Origin: Devosia subaequoris
Lineage (GTDB): Bacteria > Pseudomonadota > Alphaproteobacteria > Rhizobiales > Devosiaceae
Length of the DNA: 64,000 bases
Direction: 5' to 3'
Assembly: GCF_014197055.1 (NCBI RefSeq)
Contig: NZ_JACIEW010000009.1
Span: forward strand, 62,001 to 126,000
The notes beneath the pieces are model-generated. The model saw only the letters and a program-made list of their open reading frames with translations, made no database searches and had not been told where the DNA came from. A program made the translations under genes and the position numbers. This document shows positions 18,358 to 27,686 of this stretch, piece by piece. How positions within the stretch are numbered: position 1 is the first letter of the stretch; every line of letters starts with the position of its first letter.

Positions 18358-19668
18358 TCAATGGTGGTCGTGAGCGCCTTCCAGGGCGGGATTCCGTGCG
18401 AGGAAGATTCCGACGAACAGGAACACCAGCGCCATGCCGATCGCACCCAGGACGACGATCAAGGGGTCGGACTGCCATTTCATCGCGGCGAAGGCGGCCA
18501 GCACCACGGCATCAAGTGCGATTGCCGTCAGCAACACCCAGCCCCGAGCGCCGATTTCTTCGCGCAGATGCCGGAACACGCCGAAGTGGATGATCATGTC
18601 CATCACCAGATAGAAGAAGGCCCCGAGCGAGGCGATGCGGCTGAGGTCGAAGAAGACCGTCAGGAAGCCTGCGATCACGACGGTGTAGACGAGTGTGTGG
18701 TCCTTGATCGTGCCTGGCATCCCGAAATGGCTGTGCGGGATCATCTTCATGTCCGTCAGCATCGCCAGCATCCGCGAGACGGCAAACACGCTGGCGATCA
18801 GGCCCGAGGCAGTTGCCACCAGCGCCAGCGCCACCGTCAGGTAGAAGCCGGTTTGCCCGAGGGCTGGTTGGGCCGCTTCAGCCAGCGCGTAGTCCTTCGC
18901 CGCCACGATGCGATCGAGCGGCAGGCTGGAGCCGACCGCGAATGCGACCAGCAGGTAGACGACGACGCAGATGGCGATGGACAGGACTATGGCCCGGCCC
19001 ACGTTCCGATGCGGATTGGTCACCTCGGCGCCGCTGTTGGTGATGGTCGTGAACCCCTTGAAGGCGAGAATGGACAGCGCGACCGATGCCACGAACCCAC
19101 CCGCACGAAAATCTCCGCCCGACGCTTCGAACGAGATGCCGCTGGCCCACAGACCGGCCGCCCCGAACAGCGCAATGCCGCCCACCTTGAGAATGGCCAT
19201 GATAATAGACAGCAGCCCGACTGACCGGTTGCCAGAGACGTTCACGAGATAGGCGAAGACGATCAGCCCCACGCCGAGGACCGGCACGAGAATGCTGTCC
19301 GGATCGCCGCCGAAGGCTCGCAGGGTGTAGGTTCCGAAGGTGCGAGCGACGAGGCTTTCGTTGATGACCATCGACAGCGCCATCAGGAGAGCTGCGCCCG
19401 CCGCGACCGTCGTCGGTCCGTAGGCTTTCTTCAGGATCATCCCGATGCCGCCCGCAGACGGGTATGCGTTCGACATCTTGATATAGGTGTAGGCGCTGAA
19501 CGCGGTCACGATGGCGCCCACGATGAACGAGAGCGGGAAGAGCGGCCCGGCAAGCTCGGCGATCTGGCCGGTCAAGGCGAAGATGCCCGCGCCGATCATT
19601 ACGCCGGTTCCCATGGCCACAGCACCCGGGAGAGTAATGCTGTTCTTATCGTAATCGCTTTTCGTCAT
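18358..19668 (-). CDS. APC-superfamily permease inside the copper operon
   Basis: 436 residues and about 12 hydrophobic segments. The first helix has the APC signature GVMIGAGIFALTGQIAELAG. Later, SGAEVTNPHRNVGRAI matches the conserved inter-helix loop of amino-acid permeases (usual form E-x-x-NP-x-R-x-x-P-R-A). The C-terminus ends with His residues (EGAHDHH). Amino acids or polyamines are the usual substrates of the superfamily; copper transport has not been shown for it. It overlaps the TVP38 gene by four bases and precedes copA by 67. Confidence 0.8.
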   Translation of the reverse strand: MTKSDYDKNSITLPGAVAMGTGVMIGAGIFALTGQIAELAGPLFPLSFIVGAIVTAFSAYTYIKMSNAYPSAGGIGMILKKAYGPTTVAAGAALLMALSMVINESLVARTFGTYTLRAFGGDPDSILVPVLGVGLIVFAYLVNVSGNRSVGLLSIIMAILKVGGIALFGAAGLWASGISFEASGGDFRAGGFVASVALSILAFKGFTTITNSGAEVTNPHRNVGRAIVLSIAICVVVYLLVAFAVGSSLPLDRIVAAKDYALAEAAQPALGQTGFYLTVALALVATASGLIASVFAVSRMLAMLTDMKMIPHSHFGMPGTIKDHTLVYTVVIAGFLTVFFDLSRIASLGAFFYLVMDMIIHFGVFRHLREEIGARGWVLLTAIALDAVVLAAFAAMKWQSDPLIVVLGAIGMALVFLFVGIFLARNPALEGAHDHH

Positions 19669-20339
19669 GGATTTTCCTTTTCAGGCTTTTGCCGCAGCGC
19701 CACCCAGAGCAGCGGCAGCCCCGTCACAAGCCCGAGTCCCAGCACCGCCCATGTCGCGCGGCCGAGGTCTCCGCTAACCGCCTCACCGCCGAAATGGGCC
19801 AGCAGGAAGCTTGCCGGTATGATCCCCGCCAGAGTTGCCAAGGCGAAACGCCAGGCGTGCAATCGGCTCAGTCCGGCCGCGTAGCTGATCATGTCGAAGG
19901 ACACGAAGGGCATCAGGCGGCTGGCAAAAACCGTCGCTGTCAACGCGGTCTGCGAGCCGAGAAGCCCGGCATCGACGCGATCACCGAACACCCGCCGCAA
20001 GACATCATGCCCCAGAACCCGTGCGAGACCGAAGGCGATCAGCGCCCCGAGCTCGGCGCCGATGACAACCTGCACGGTTCCCCAGAGATGTCCGTAGGCC
20101 GCTCCGGCCGCCAGTGCGATCGGCGCGCTCGGGATTGGGCTGGCCACGACCGCGATGGTCATAAGCGTGACGATCAGGACCGGCCCCCAGAGACCCGCAC
20201 GCGCCACCAGCGTTTCCAGACGCTCGGGCTCCAGGAGGCTGCGCGCCTCGGCGAACACCGAAGGCGCGAACTGCCAGACAGCGAGCAGTCCGATGCCGAG
20301 GATCGCAAGGCCCGCGAGAATGGTGACGCGCAGGCTCAT
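19665..20339 (-). CDS. TVP38/TMEM64 (VTT domain) membrane protein
   Basis: 224 residues with a hydrophobic N-terminal helix and the VTT core: VASPIPSAPIALAAGAAYG, GTVQVVIGAELGALIAFGLARVLG, SRLMPFVSFDMISYAAGLSRL and ALATLAGIIPASFLLAHFGG. The family includes DedA-related proteins tied to lipid handling and, in bacteria, metal tolerance; no activity can be assigned. It starts one base after the DUF302 stop and overlaps the permease gene, so all are translated from one message. Confidence 0.87.
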   Translation of the reverse strand: MSLRVTILAGLAILGIGLLAVWQFAPSVFAEARSLLEPERLETLVARAGLWGPVLIVTLMTIAVVASPIPSAPIALAAGAAYGHLWGTVQVVIGAELGALIAFGLARVLGHDVLRRVFGDRVDAGLLGSQTALTATVFASRLMPFVSFDMISYAAGLSRLHAWRFALATLAGIIPASFLLAHFGGEAVSGDLGRATWAVLGLGLVTGLPLLWVALRQKPEKENP

Positions 20340-20340
20340 C

Positions 20341-20727
20341 TCAGACCGCCGCGACGGCCTTCGCCAAGAGGTCGCGCACCTCGCCCGCCACGGCCGTCAG
20401 TTCGGCGTTCTCAATCGCCTGCATCGACGCCACAGGATCGATGGCGCTGACTTCCACGCCACCGTCGACCTCGCGCAGGATGACGTTGCAGGGCAGCATC
20501 GCGCCCACACGCGGTTCGATCCCGATCGCCTGATGCGCCATCTTCGGGTTGCAGGCGCCGAGGATGCGGTAGGCGGGCATCTCGACATCTAGCTTCTTCT
20601 TCATCGTCGCCTTGACGTCGATCTCGGTCAGAACGCCGAAGCCGTGATCGGCCAGCGCCTTTCGCGCCCGAGCGTCGACATCGTCGATCCCCGAGCCAGA
20701 GATCATTCGATTGATCGTGTAAGCCAT
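20341..20727 (-). CDS. DUF302 protein, first gene of the copper operon
   Basis: 128 residues from the ATG at 20727, with AAGGA upstream; longer in-frame readings into the upstream region lack ribosome sites. DUF302 features are the FGVLTEIDVKATMKKKLDVE strand-helix unit, YRILGACNPKMAHQAI and IGLLP-like GAMLPCNVILRE. The two Cys (ACNP and LPCN) could bind metal. The family often sits beside copper or sulfur genes, its role undefined. It is divergent from the SHOCT gene, and the 240-base gap should contain both promoters. Confidence 0.85.
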   Translation of the reverse strand: MAYTINRMISGSGIDDVDARARKALADHGFGVLTEIDVKATMKKKLDVEMPAYRILGACNPKMAHQAIGIEPRVGAMLPCNVILREVDGGVEVSAIDPVASMQAIENAELTAVAGEVRDLLAKAVAAV

Positions 20728-20968
20728 TGAACTGCAATCCTTGTATTTTGGGGTTCGAAGCTGCTGACTTGGCAAATTGGCACGGAAATCGGCCTTGCGA
20801 AGCAAAATCAGAGCATTCGTTCTACCGTCAACTCGCGCGCAGCTTCGTTGCATGCTAGAATGTTTTTGCGCTGCCGTCTTGTCATGGATCATGGTCTGCG
20901 CACCGCTTTCCAGATTTATAGTTGTCCAGAGATGGCGGAATCCACTGCCATGCGAGAGGTGTGACGAG

Positions 20969-21340
20969 ATGAAACTCCGGAATTGGGCAATTGCCCCGAC
21001 TACGGCAAGTGCACTCTGCTTTGCCGCAACGTCAGTGATGGCACAGGTGGGAGAAATCCCCGGGCGCGACGGCCGCTTATATTATGGTCATGACATGATG
21101 TGGGGTGGCAGCCAATGGGGGGGCTTTGGAATGGTACTTGGACCGATCTTCATGATCCTGATCGTGGTCGGGATCGTTGCTGGGATCATCTATCTCCTGC
21201 GCCTGTTCGGCGCAGCCGGGCCCGCCGTCGGCGGCCATGCCACACATGATCGTGCCATGACGCTTTTGAAAGAGCGCTACGCCAAGGGCGAAATCGACTC
21301 GACCGAGTTCACTGAACGCAAAAAGCTGCTGGAAGAGTAA
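20969..21340 (+). CDS. SHOCT-domain membrane protein
   Basis: 123 residues from the ATG at 20969. It has an N-terminal signal-like helix (ALCFAATSVMAQ), a Gly/Met/His-rich linker (YYGHDMMWGGSQWGGFGM), one strong membrane helix (GPIFMILIVVGIVAGIIYLL) and a C-terminal SHOCT motif (LLKERYAKGEIDSTEFTERK). SHOCT tails are oligomerisation or recruiting segments. The Met/His linker beside a multicopper oxidase suggests a copper-tolerance role. Confidence 0.85.
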   Translation: MKLRNWAIAPTTASALCFAATSVMAQVGEIPGRDGRLYYGHDMMWGGSQWGGFGMVLGPIFMILIVVGIVAGIIYLLRLFGAAGPAVGGHATHDRAMTLLKERYAKGEIDSTEFTERKKLLEE

Positions 21341-21465
21341 TCTGAGGCGCGTCGAGCGCAGGCAATCACGGCCCACGGTCCTCGGCCTCCTGATGCAACT
21401 TGGCGCGCCAAGGAACCCTCGGCCGCCACAAATGGGTTTGCCAGCCAAGACCCCGAAAGAATAAA

Positions 21466-22875
21466 ATGAAAAGACGCCACTTCCTGACTTCGACCTCCGC
21501 AGCGATCCTGACCGCTGGCGTCCTTTCCCAATCGTCCGTCCGGCATGCCTTCGCGCAGGGACAGACACCGCGAACGCGCCTTGCCATGCCACCGCTTCTC
21601 GATACGCGGGAGACGGGGCGAGTGGCGCTGACGGCAACGCCGGGGAGCACCGCCTTTGGCGGTGGCGCCAGCACACCCACCGCCGGATATAATCAGGGCT
21701 ATCTGGGGCCGACCGTTGTGATGCAAAACGGCGATCTGGCCGCCGAAGTTCAGAATAACCTTGATGAAGCCATCACAACGCATTGGCATGGCCTTCTGGT
21801 GCCCGGAGAGCATGATGGCGGACCACAACAAGCGATAGAACCAGGTGCGTCATGGACCCCGGACCTGACCATCGCGCAGGACCCGGCAACCGTCTGGTAT
21901 CATACGCACATGCACGGACGAATTCCCGAACAGGTCTATTTCGGGCTGGCCGGAGTCATCCATCTGACCGACGGGCAGGATGACGCCCGTGGCCTGCCTT
22001 CAACATATGGGATCGATGATCTGACGCTTGTTTTGCAGGATCGTCGGTTCGATCGCTCCGGACGCATGATCTATGACCCATCCATGATGGACATCATGCA
22101 TGGGTTTGCCGGAAACCGGATGCTTATCAATGGTCAGGCCGGCGCGACTGCGGTCGTGCCTGAGGGGATTGTCCGCCTGCGCCTGCTCAACGGCTCGAAT
22201 GCACGGATCTACACGCTGTTCATGGACGACACGCGGCCCATGCACCTGGTGGCGACGGACGGCGGCTTTCTGCCTGCTCCAGTTGCCCTGGATGCGCTGC
22301 GTCTTTCACCCGGAGAACGGGCCGAAGTGCTTGTCGATTTCTCGTCGGGTGGCGCGCCGGTGCTGATGAGCGATCCGGGCCAGGCCTATGGCGTCCTTCA
22401 GTTCGCCACCGACTCCACGCTGTCCGCACGGATAACCCACCTGCCAGACCAGTTGGACGGTGCGCCCGAGGACTTGTCCGGAGCCGAAGCCGTGACGCGG
22501 CAGGTCTCGCTCGACATGGGCATGGGGGGCATGATGATGGGCGGCGGTGGCTTTGCCATCAACGGGCGTCCCTTTGACATGCGGCGGATCGATTTCGAAG
22601 TCGCGCTCGGATCGGTCGAACGCTGGCAGATCCGCAGCACCATGGTCGCGCATCCGTTCCACGTCCACGGCGTCCGCTTTCGGGTGATTACCGAGAACGG
22701 CGGCCCCCCGCGGCCCGAGAACACCGGCTGGAAAGACACTGTGCTGGTACCTGGCGAGGCCGAGATCCTCGCCCGGTTCGACCAGCCCGCCAGCCGCGAG
22801 ACACCGTTCATGTTTCACTGCCACATCCTCGAACATGAGGATGCGGGCATGATGGGGCAGTTCACTGTCACCTGA
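21466..22875 (+). CDS. Periplasmic multicopper oxidase (CueO/CopA-like)
   Basis: 469 residues from the ATG at 21466. It has a twin-arginine signal (KRRHFLTSTSAAIL...HAFAQG) and all four copper-ligand boxes: HWHG (about 108), HTHMHG (about 147), HPFHVHG (about 400) and HCHILEHEDAGMMG near the end. A Met-rich stretch (DMGMGGMMMGGGG, about 350) resembles the Met-rich region that tunes CueO for Cu(I). It probably oxidises Cu(I) to Cu(II) in the periplasm with reduction of O2 to water. It lies downstream of the SHOCT gene and opposite the CopA operon. Confidence 0.92.
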   Translation: MKRRHFLTSTSAAILTAGVLSQSSVRHAFAQGQTPRTRLAMPPLLDTRETGRVALTATPGSTAFGGGASTPTAGYNQGYLGPTVVMQNGDLAAEVQNNLDEAITTHWHGLLVPGEHDGGPQQAIEPGASWTPDLTIAQDPATVWYHTHMHGRIPEQVYFGLAGVIHLTDGQDDARGLPSTYGIDDLTLVLQDRRFDRSGRMIYDPSMMDIMHGFAGNRMLINGQAGATAVVPEGIVRLRLLNGSNARIYTLFMDDTRPMHLVATDGGFLPAPVALDALRLSPGERAEVLVDFSSGGAPVLMSDPGQAYGVLQFATDSTLSARITHLPDQLDGAPEDLSGAEAVTRQVSLDMGMGGMMMGGGGFAINGRPFDMRRIDFEVALGSVERWQIRSTMVAHPFHVHGVRFRVITENGGPPRPENTGWKDTVLVPGEAEILARFDQPASRETPFMFHCHILEHEDAGMMGQFTVT

Positions 22876-23579
22876 CGCCTGCTCCGCATCAGCAGTCGTG
22901 GTCGACCGATGCAGCGGCTTTGTTCGGAAGATGAGTTGAGATTTATTATATTTCAATAAGTTAGTGTGGAGAAGGTTCGACGTCAGGCCCATCCCCTCCG
23001 CCACTATCACCCTTTCGAACTCGTTTAGGCCGCCCGTCCGAGCCGATATTTCTCCCGTTTTCAAAGGGGTTCGCCGGGTGGGGCGAACCGCTGAGACGCG
23101 GACGCAGAGCGATTTCCGTCTCTGAGTGGCCTCTCGTCTCTGGTCGGGCGAACCGCGCCGAATCCGGTTCGGTTGAAATTTTCCTCGCCTTTCCAATGGT
23201 CTGACTCTCGACGCCGCCAAAAACTGCGAGCCTTGGTTCCATCGCTATCGAGCGAAACAGAGACCGAACATGCAGGAGGCGTAGCCAATGGGTGCGCTGG
23301 CTGAGTGCCGCGAGGCAATGAGAGTGTAAGCGTGGTACGCGGACTGAGACCGCTGATAACACCCTCATTGAGCCCATCTTCGTCGCAACCTTCTGCTTTC
23401 ATCGAGGCTGCTGGCGAGCTCGATCAATTGGCGGAAGATCTTCTCGAAGGTGTCGCAGTCACTCCTCCGATTGAAGATCGGCAGTGATCGCCTCGTGAAT
23501 GTGGCGGCATGGTCAGGGAATCCGTCCGCCGAGCGGGCACGCTCTGTTCCAGCCGGCCTCATTGAAGCCTTATCTCATG
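22876..23579. other. Non-coding or decayed interval after the copper island
   Basis: No frame here has family character. A perfect 8-bp inverted repeat GGTTCGCC/GGCGAACC lies at 23068-23089 (6-base loop). GGCGAACC-like words recur nearby (about 23153 in GGGCGAACCGC), giving the area a decayed-repeat look. A vaguely tRNA-end-like stretch (22974-23005) does not fold properly. The interval separates the island from the nag regulon. Confidence 0.4.
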
Positions 23580-24329
23580 TCACGTTGGAGCGGTATTTTT
23601 GAGCTTTGACGCGGCCGCTTTGTCCAAATGCACAGACGTGGAAGCGTGGGTTTGAACGATAGACGCTGGGGCCATGATGTCGACGGGGCCTTCCAGGCAA
23701 CGCGCGACGGCCTCCGCCTTGCGCGCGTCGGGCACCGTCAAGATAATGGATTTGGACTTCAGGATTTGCCGCACCGACATCGATACGGCGCGGCGCGGCA
23801 CCGCATCCAGGCTTTCGAACCAACCTTCGCCGTACTGCTGCTGGCGACAGGCCGCATCCAGCTCGACATTGATGTAGGGCGCTTCCGTCTCGAAGTCGGC
23901 TGGAGGATCGTTGAAGGCCAGGTGACCGTTTTCGCCGATACCCGCGAAGCAGACATCAATTGGGCTTTGCGCAATAAGCGCCGAGACGCGCGCTATTTCG
24001 GCATCGATATCGGCGGCTTCGCCGTCAATTAGCGTAAATTCTTTGAAAGCCGGCACCTTGGCGATGACCCGCTCAGTCAGATAGCGACGGAAGCTGGCTG
24101 GGTGGCTCAACGGCAGACCGATATACTCATCCAGATGGAAGGCTCTGATTTTGCTGAAGTCGATATCCGACTTCACCAGCACTTCGAGCACGCCAAACTG
24201 GCTGGCCCCGGTGGCCAGAATCACGTTTGCTTCGCCCCTTTCTGCCAAAGCGGCCTGAATAGTCGCGATTCCCTCCGCTGCCGCGGATTGAGCCATGCTT
24301 TCGGTGCTGTCATGAATGTGGATCCGCAC
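23580..24329 (-). CDS. nagB: Glucosamine-6-phosphate deaminase
   Basis: The GTG at 24329 follows GGGGAG at seven bases and gives 249 residues, the usual bacterial size. Motifs are ILATGASQFGVLEVLV, the active-site Asp region FHLDEYIGLPLSHPASFRRYL, ICFAGIGENGHLAFNDPPAD-like (CFAGIGENGHLAFNDP) and the C-terminal SIILTVPDARKAEAVARCL. It converts glucosamine-6-phosphate to fructose-6-phosphate and ammonium. It is divergent from the LacI-type regulator, with the operator palindrome between them, so control by that regulator is likely. Confidence 0.92.
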   Translation of the reverse strand: MRIHIHDSTESMAQSAAAEGIATIQAALAERGEANVILATGASQFGVLEVLVKSDIDFSKIRAFHLDEYIGLPLSHPASFRRYLTERVIAKVPAFKEFTLIDGEAADIDAEIARVSALIAQSPIDVCFAGIGENGHLAFNDPPADFETEAPYINVELDAACRQQQYGEGWFESLDAVPRRAVSMSVRQILKSKSIILTVPDARKAEAVARCLEGPVDIMAPASIVQTHASTSVHLDKAAASKLKNTAPT

Positions 24330-24380
24330 AATGTCTCTCCCCAAAGATTTTGATAAACGTAAGCATGTTTGTAGAGTTAC

Positions 24381-24392
24381 GCAACCGGTTGC
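24381..24392. promoter_or_regulatory. LacI-type operator, copy 1 (nagB/regulator gap)
   Basis: GCAACCGGTTGC is a perfect palindrome with the central CG typical of LacI/GalR sites, inside the context TTAC-site-ATAG. It lies 52 bases upstream of nagB and 126 upstream of the regulator gene. Related copies lie at 25610-25621 and 34641-34652. Confidence 0.8.
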
Positions 24393-24518
24393 ATAGCGAA
24401 GATGCAAATGAATGTTTGTCTGATTTGTAGGTGACCATGCTTTGGGTACCCCAGAAGGTGTCGCCGTTGACAATTCCGCCGGCAATGTTACGGGAAGGCT
24501 TGGATAGGGGGCAGGCTG

Positions 24519-25535
24519 GTGGACAACAAGCGCGGTCGCGTAACCATCCGAGAGGTGGCGGAAGCGGCAGGGGTCGATCGCTCGACTGTGTCCCGGGCAT
24601 TTACTCGGCCGCAGATGATCCGCCCGGAAACAACAGAACACGTTCTGGCTGTCGCCGAGCGGATGGGCTATTCGCCCAACCGGCTTGCCAGAGCGCTCTC
24701 GACAGGACGTGCAGCCAATTTGGCATTAGTTGTGCACGACCTCACCAACCCTTTCATTCCACGCCTGATCATGGGGGTTCAGCGGGAGGCCGATCGCGCC
24801 GGCTATTGCATTTTCATCGGTAATGCAGACGAAAACCCGCGTGACGAAGAGCGGTTGTTGTCGCGGTTTGTCAGTCAGGTTGAGGGGACCATTCTCGTTG
24901 CCTCGCGCCTTGACTCGGACAGAGTTGAGGACTTTGCCCGTATGGGGCCGGTAATCCTCGTCAATCGCGACCTCGAAGGACTACCCCGGGTGCTGGTCGA
25001 CTATACTCGCGGTTTCGGCGAGGCCGTCCGACACCTGACCGGCCTCGGACATCGTCGGATCGCTTATGTGGGGGGGCCCGAAAGCAGTTGGTCCAATACC
25101 GTCCGACTTGAAGCCGTGCGGGAGGCGGTGAACACCGCAGGCGCTGAACTTGTGCTGCTACCTGCCGGCAAAGCCAGTTTCCATGCCGGACTAAACATGA
25201 CGGACGAAATCGTCAGCTCTGATACCACGGCTGCAATCGCCTTTGACGACATCCTCGCCCAAGGCATCCTGGCTGGACTCCATGCCCGCGGGGTGGAGGT
25301 CCCTCGCCAGTATTCACTCATCGGATGCGACGACATTCTGGGCGACATGACCCACCCGGCGCTGACGTCCATCACCACCCGGGCCGAGGAAACCGGTGCG
25401 GCGGCCTTCCGGCTAATGGTCGAACGCATTACAGCACCTGACAGCGTTCCCGAACGTCATTTCCTGACCTCCGATCTGGTTCTCCGTAGTACAACCGGAC
25501 CAGCGCCAGACAAAAGCCCGCGCATCGTCTCCTAG
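24519..25535 (+). CDS. LacI-family transcriptional regulator of the amino-sugar regulon
   Basis: 338 residues from a GTG at 24519. The N-terminal LacI HTH is VTIREVAEAAGVDRSTVSRAF (about 8-28) with hinge helix PNRLARALSTGRA. The ligand domain has the usual pieces NLALVVHDLTNPF, LGHRRIAYVGGPE and AAIAFDDILAQGILAGL. It should repress until a sugar or sugar-phosphate ligand binds; by context that ligand is an amino-sugar phosphate or a precursor. Three copies of a GCAACC-type palindrome in front of nagB, the SIS operon and the second ABC operon are its probable sites. Confidence 0.9.
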   Translation: MDNKRGRVTIREVAEAAGVDRSTVSRAFTRPQMIRPETTEHVLAVAERMGYSPNRLARALSTGRAANLALVVHDLTNPFIPRLIMGVQREADRAGYCIFIGNADENPRDEERLLSRFVSQVEGTILVASRLDSDRVEDFARMGPVILVNRDLEGLPRVLVDYTRGFGEAVRHLTGLGHRRIAYVGGPESSWSNTVRLEAVREAVNTAGAELVLLPAGKASFHAGLNMTDEIVSSDTTAAIAFDDILAQGILAGLHARGVEVPRQYSLIGCDDILGDMTHPALTSITTRAEETGAAAFRLMVERITAPDSVPERHFLTSDLVLRSTTGPAPDKSPRIVS

Positions 25536-25606
25536 CACCCTCTTCGACAGCAAAACTCGACCGGCAAGTTTCCTCGGTCAAAGATACCACCACCAAGCTG
25601 TGTTGA

Positions 25607-25624
25607 CATGCAACCGATTGCATG
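25607..25624. promoter_or_regulatory. LacI-type operator, copy 2, overlapping a -35 box
   Basis: The near-perfect palindrome CATGCAACCGATTGCATG (core GCAACCGATTGC at 25610-25621) overlaps the last two bases of a consensus -35 TTGACA (25603-25608). Binding here should block RNA polymerase on the SIS-nagA-ABC operon that starts 120 bases downstream. Confidence 0.75.
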
Positions 25625-25743
25625 TACTCCTTATGAGGCAAATTGGCGGAGGCGTGCAGGAGTAGGGGCCGGCACGCCACCACCCCCAGGAGCCCGATTG
25701 GTTGCTGGCTGGGACACCTTGTTATGCGACGGAGGGTGATGTG

Positions 25744-26523
25744 ATGGCAGGGGGGGCATCGAGGGGAAGGCGCGAGCTGGTGAGCGGCTATCTGGCCGCG
25801 GCCACCGCGATCATGGAGCGGATTGAGGCCGAGGAAACGCCCGCGATCGAGGCGGCAGCAGCCGTGATTGCTCAGCAGGTAGGCGCAGATCGCCTAGTGC
25901 ATGTTTATGGCCCAGGTGGCCACTCCAACCTTGCCAGTCAGGAACTATTTTTCCGCGCCGGGGGTCTGATGCATGTGTCTGCCATCCTTGATGAAGGCAC
26001 ATTGCTGTCTAATGGCGCCCTGCGCTCCATGGCGATTGAGCGCACGCCCGGTATCGGTCGGATCGTCATACGCGATCAGGATCTGGGCTCCGACGACGTT
26101 CTCATTCTGGTCAATGCCTACGGGATCAATGCGGCGCTGATCGACGCAGCGCTGGAAGCGAAGGCACGCGACGCCACGGTGATCGGATTTTCGTCCCGCG
26201 CGCATGCTCAAGGCACATCATCCGATCATCCTGCCCGCCACCCCACCAAGCAGAACCTGCTCGACATTGTGGATTACGCCGTCGACACCAAGGTCCCGAT
26301 CGGAGATGCGGTGGTCAAGGTGCCCGGCGTGACCCAGAACATTGCGGCGATCTCCACCTTCGCCAACGCCTTTGCGCTCAACGCCCTGGTCATCCACACT
26401 GTCGGTCTTTTGGCCGAACAGGGCATTGAGCCCCCGGTCTGGCGATCAGGCAATGCCCCCGGTGGAGACGAAGCTAACGCCCGTTTTATCGCGCAGTTCC
26501 GGGGCAGGGTGCGCTGGCTATGA
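25744..26523 (+). CDS. SIS-domain sugar-phosphate binding protein (UPF0309-like)
   Basis: The ATG at 25744 follows CGGAGG and gives 259 residues; an earlier in-frame start (25702) lacks a good ribosome site. The SIS fold shows in RLVHVYGPGGHSNLASQELF (about 40-60), SDDVLILVNAYGINAALIDAAL, ATVIGFSSRAHA and NLLDIVDYAVDTKVPIGDAV. SIS proteins isomerise or sense phosphosugars; whether this one is an enzyme is unclear. It is first in the operon and its stop overlaps the nagA start by four bases, tying it to N-acetylglucosamine-type metabolism. Confidence 0.8.
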   Translation: MAGGASRGRRELVSGYLAAATAIMERIEAEETPAIEAAAAVIAQQVGADRLVHVYGPGGHSNLASQELFFRAGGLMHVSAILDEGTLLSNGALRSMAIERTPGIGRIVIRDQDLGSDDVLILVNAYGINAALIDAALEAKARDATVIGFSSRAHAQGTSSDHPARHPTKQNLLDIVDYAVDTKVPIGDAVVKVPGVTQNIAAISTFANAFALNALVIHTVGLLAEQGIEPPVWRSGNAPGGDEANARFIAQFRGRVRWL

Positions 26524-27686
26524 GCGTTCTCACCTTTTCCGGGCGCGATCCAGTTACTGGGAATGCGTTGCGCGTGAGTGTCCAGGACGGAATCGTTCGG
26601 GATGTCATGTCCGTTCCGGTCCAGCCGGGCATGGCTTGGCTTGCCCCGGGCCTCGTGGATTTGCAGGTCAATGGATTCGGCGGCCTAGATCTCAATGATG
26701 GCGCTCTTGAGCCTGCCACTGTCACTGCCCTGTGCAGCCGATTGGCAGCAGAGGGCGTGACGCGTTTCCTGCCCACGGTCATTACCGCTTCCGAGCAAGA
26801 AATCCTGGCCGCCGTTGAGGCTATTGCTGCAGCGGTTGCAGACAGCCCACTCGCGGCCCGAATGGTGGCCGGAATTCATGTGGAAGGTCCATTTCTCTCG
26901 CCGCAGGATGGGCCGCGCGGCGCACATCGGCTGGCGTGCATTCGCGATGCCGACGCCGCAGAGGTCATGCGTTGGCAGGCCGCCGCCAACGGCCTGATCC
27001 GTATCGTTACACTCGCCCCGGAAGTGCCCGGGGCGATCGCGGCCACTGAGGCCATTGTGGCGGCTGGCATCCGTGTTTCGCTGGGCCATAGTTCTGCATC
27101 GGCAGAACAAATTCATCAGGCGGCGGACGCCGGCGCCAAGCTGTCGACCCATCTGGGCAATGGCAGTGCCGGCCAGTTGCCCCGACACCCGAACATGGTG
27201 TGGGCGCAACTGGCGGACGACCGCCTGACCGCCTCATTCATCACTGACGGCCATCACCTGCCCGCTGACACAGCGAAAGCTATGCTCAGGGCAAAGGGGG
27301 CCGCGAGATCGATCCTGGTTTCCGATGCCGTGGCCCTCGCTGGATTGCCGCCCGGAAAGTACCACACGCCCGTCGGTGGCGATGTAGAAATCTTGCCGTC
27401 GGGCCGGATAGCCCTGGCGGGCACGTCGTTTCTGGCAGGCTCCGGCGATGCCCTGCGCACCTGCGTGGCACGTGCGGCTAAGATGTCCGGGTTTCCATTG
27501 TCCGAGTGCCTCGCCATGGCCAGTACGCGCGCCGCCGAGGCGATTGGCCTCTCCGGTGGTCTCGAGCCCGGTGCCCGCGCCGACCTTATCCTGTTCGACT
27601 GGGCAGAGGGCGATGACGGCCTTGCCTTGCGCCAGACCGTGCTAGCCGGAGAGATTGTGTTCGATGCCGGGGGAGGGGGCGCATGA
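26520..27686 (+). CDS. nagA: N-acetylglucosamine-6-phosphate deacetylase
   Basis: 388 residues, the normal NagA length. Signature parts are WLAPGLVDLQVNGFGGLDLND near the start, the metal-site Glu in GIHVEGPFLSPQDGPRGAH (about 118-136), His in VSLGHSSASAEQ (about 182) and STHLGNGSAGQLPRHPN, and the catalytic Asp in ILVSDAVALAGLPPG (about 262). It removes acetate from GlcNAc-6-P to give glucosamine-6-P, the NagB substrate. ATGA overlaps link it to the genes on both sides. Confidence 0.93.
   Translation: MSVLTFSGRDPVTGNALRVSVQDGIVRDVMSVPVQPGMAWLAPGLVDLQVNGFGGLDLNDGALEPATVTALCSRLAAEGVTRFLPTVITASEQEILAAVEAIAAAVADSPLAARMVAGIHVEGPFLSPQDGPRGAHRLACIRDADAAEVMRWQAAANGLIRIVTLAPEVPGAIAATEAIVAAGIRVSLGHSSASAEQIHQAADAGAKLSTHLGNGSAGQLPRHPNMVWAQLADDRLTASFITDGHHLPADTAKAMLRAKGAARSILVSDAVALAGLPPGKYHTPVGGDVEILPSGRIALAGTSFLAGSGDALRTCVARAAKMSGFPLSECLAMASTRAAEAIGLSGGLEPGARADLILFDWAEGDDGLALRQTVLAGEIVFDAGGGGA

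Noticed and set aside
18313-19224. 303-aa plus-strand frame opposite the APC permease
   Set aside because: Low-complexity Arg/His/Asp-rich shadow with no ribosome site.
20728-20968. CueR- or CopY-type operator in the copper island's divergent gap
   Set aside because: No palindrome with the right spacing for a MerR-type promoter or TACA-N2-TGTA box was convincing.
22972-23005. Stretch GGTTCGA...CCCCTCCGCCA that looks like a tRNA 3' end
   Set aside because: T-arm pairing fails and no D- or anticodon arm is present; similarity to the tRNA-Ser scar at 13929 is only in the last ~12 bases. A degenerate attachment site cannot be excluded but is not supported.
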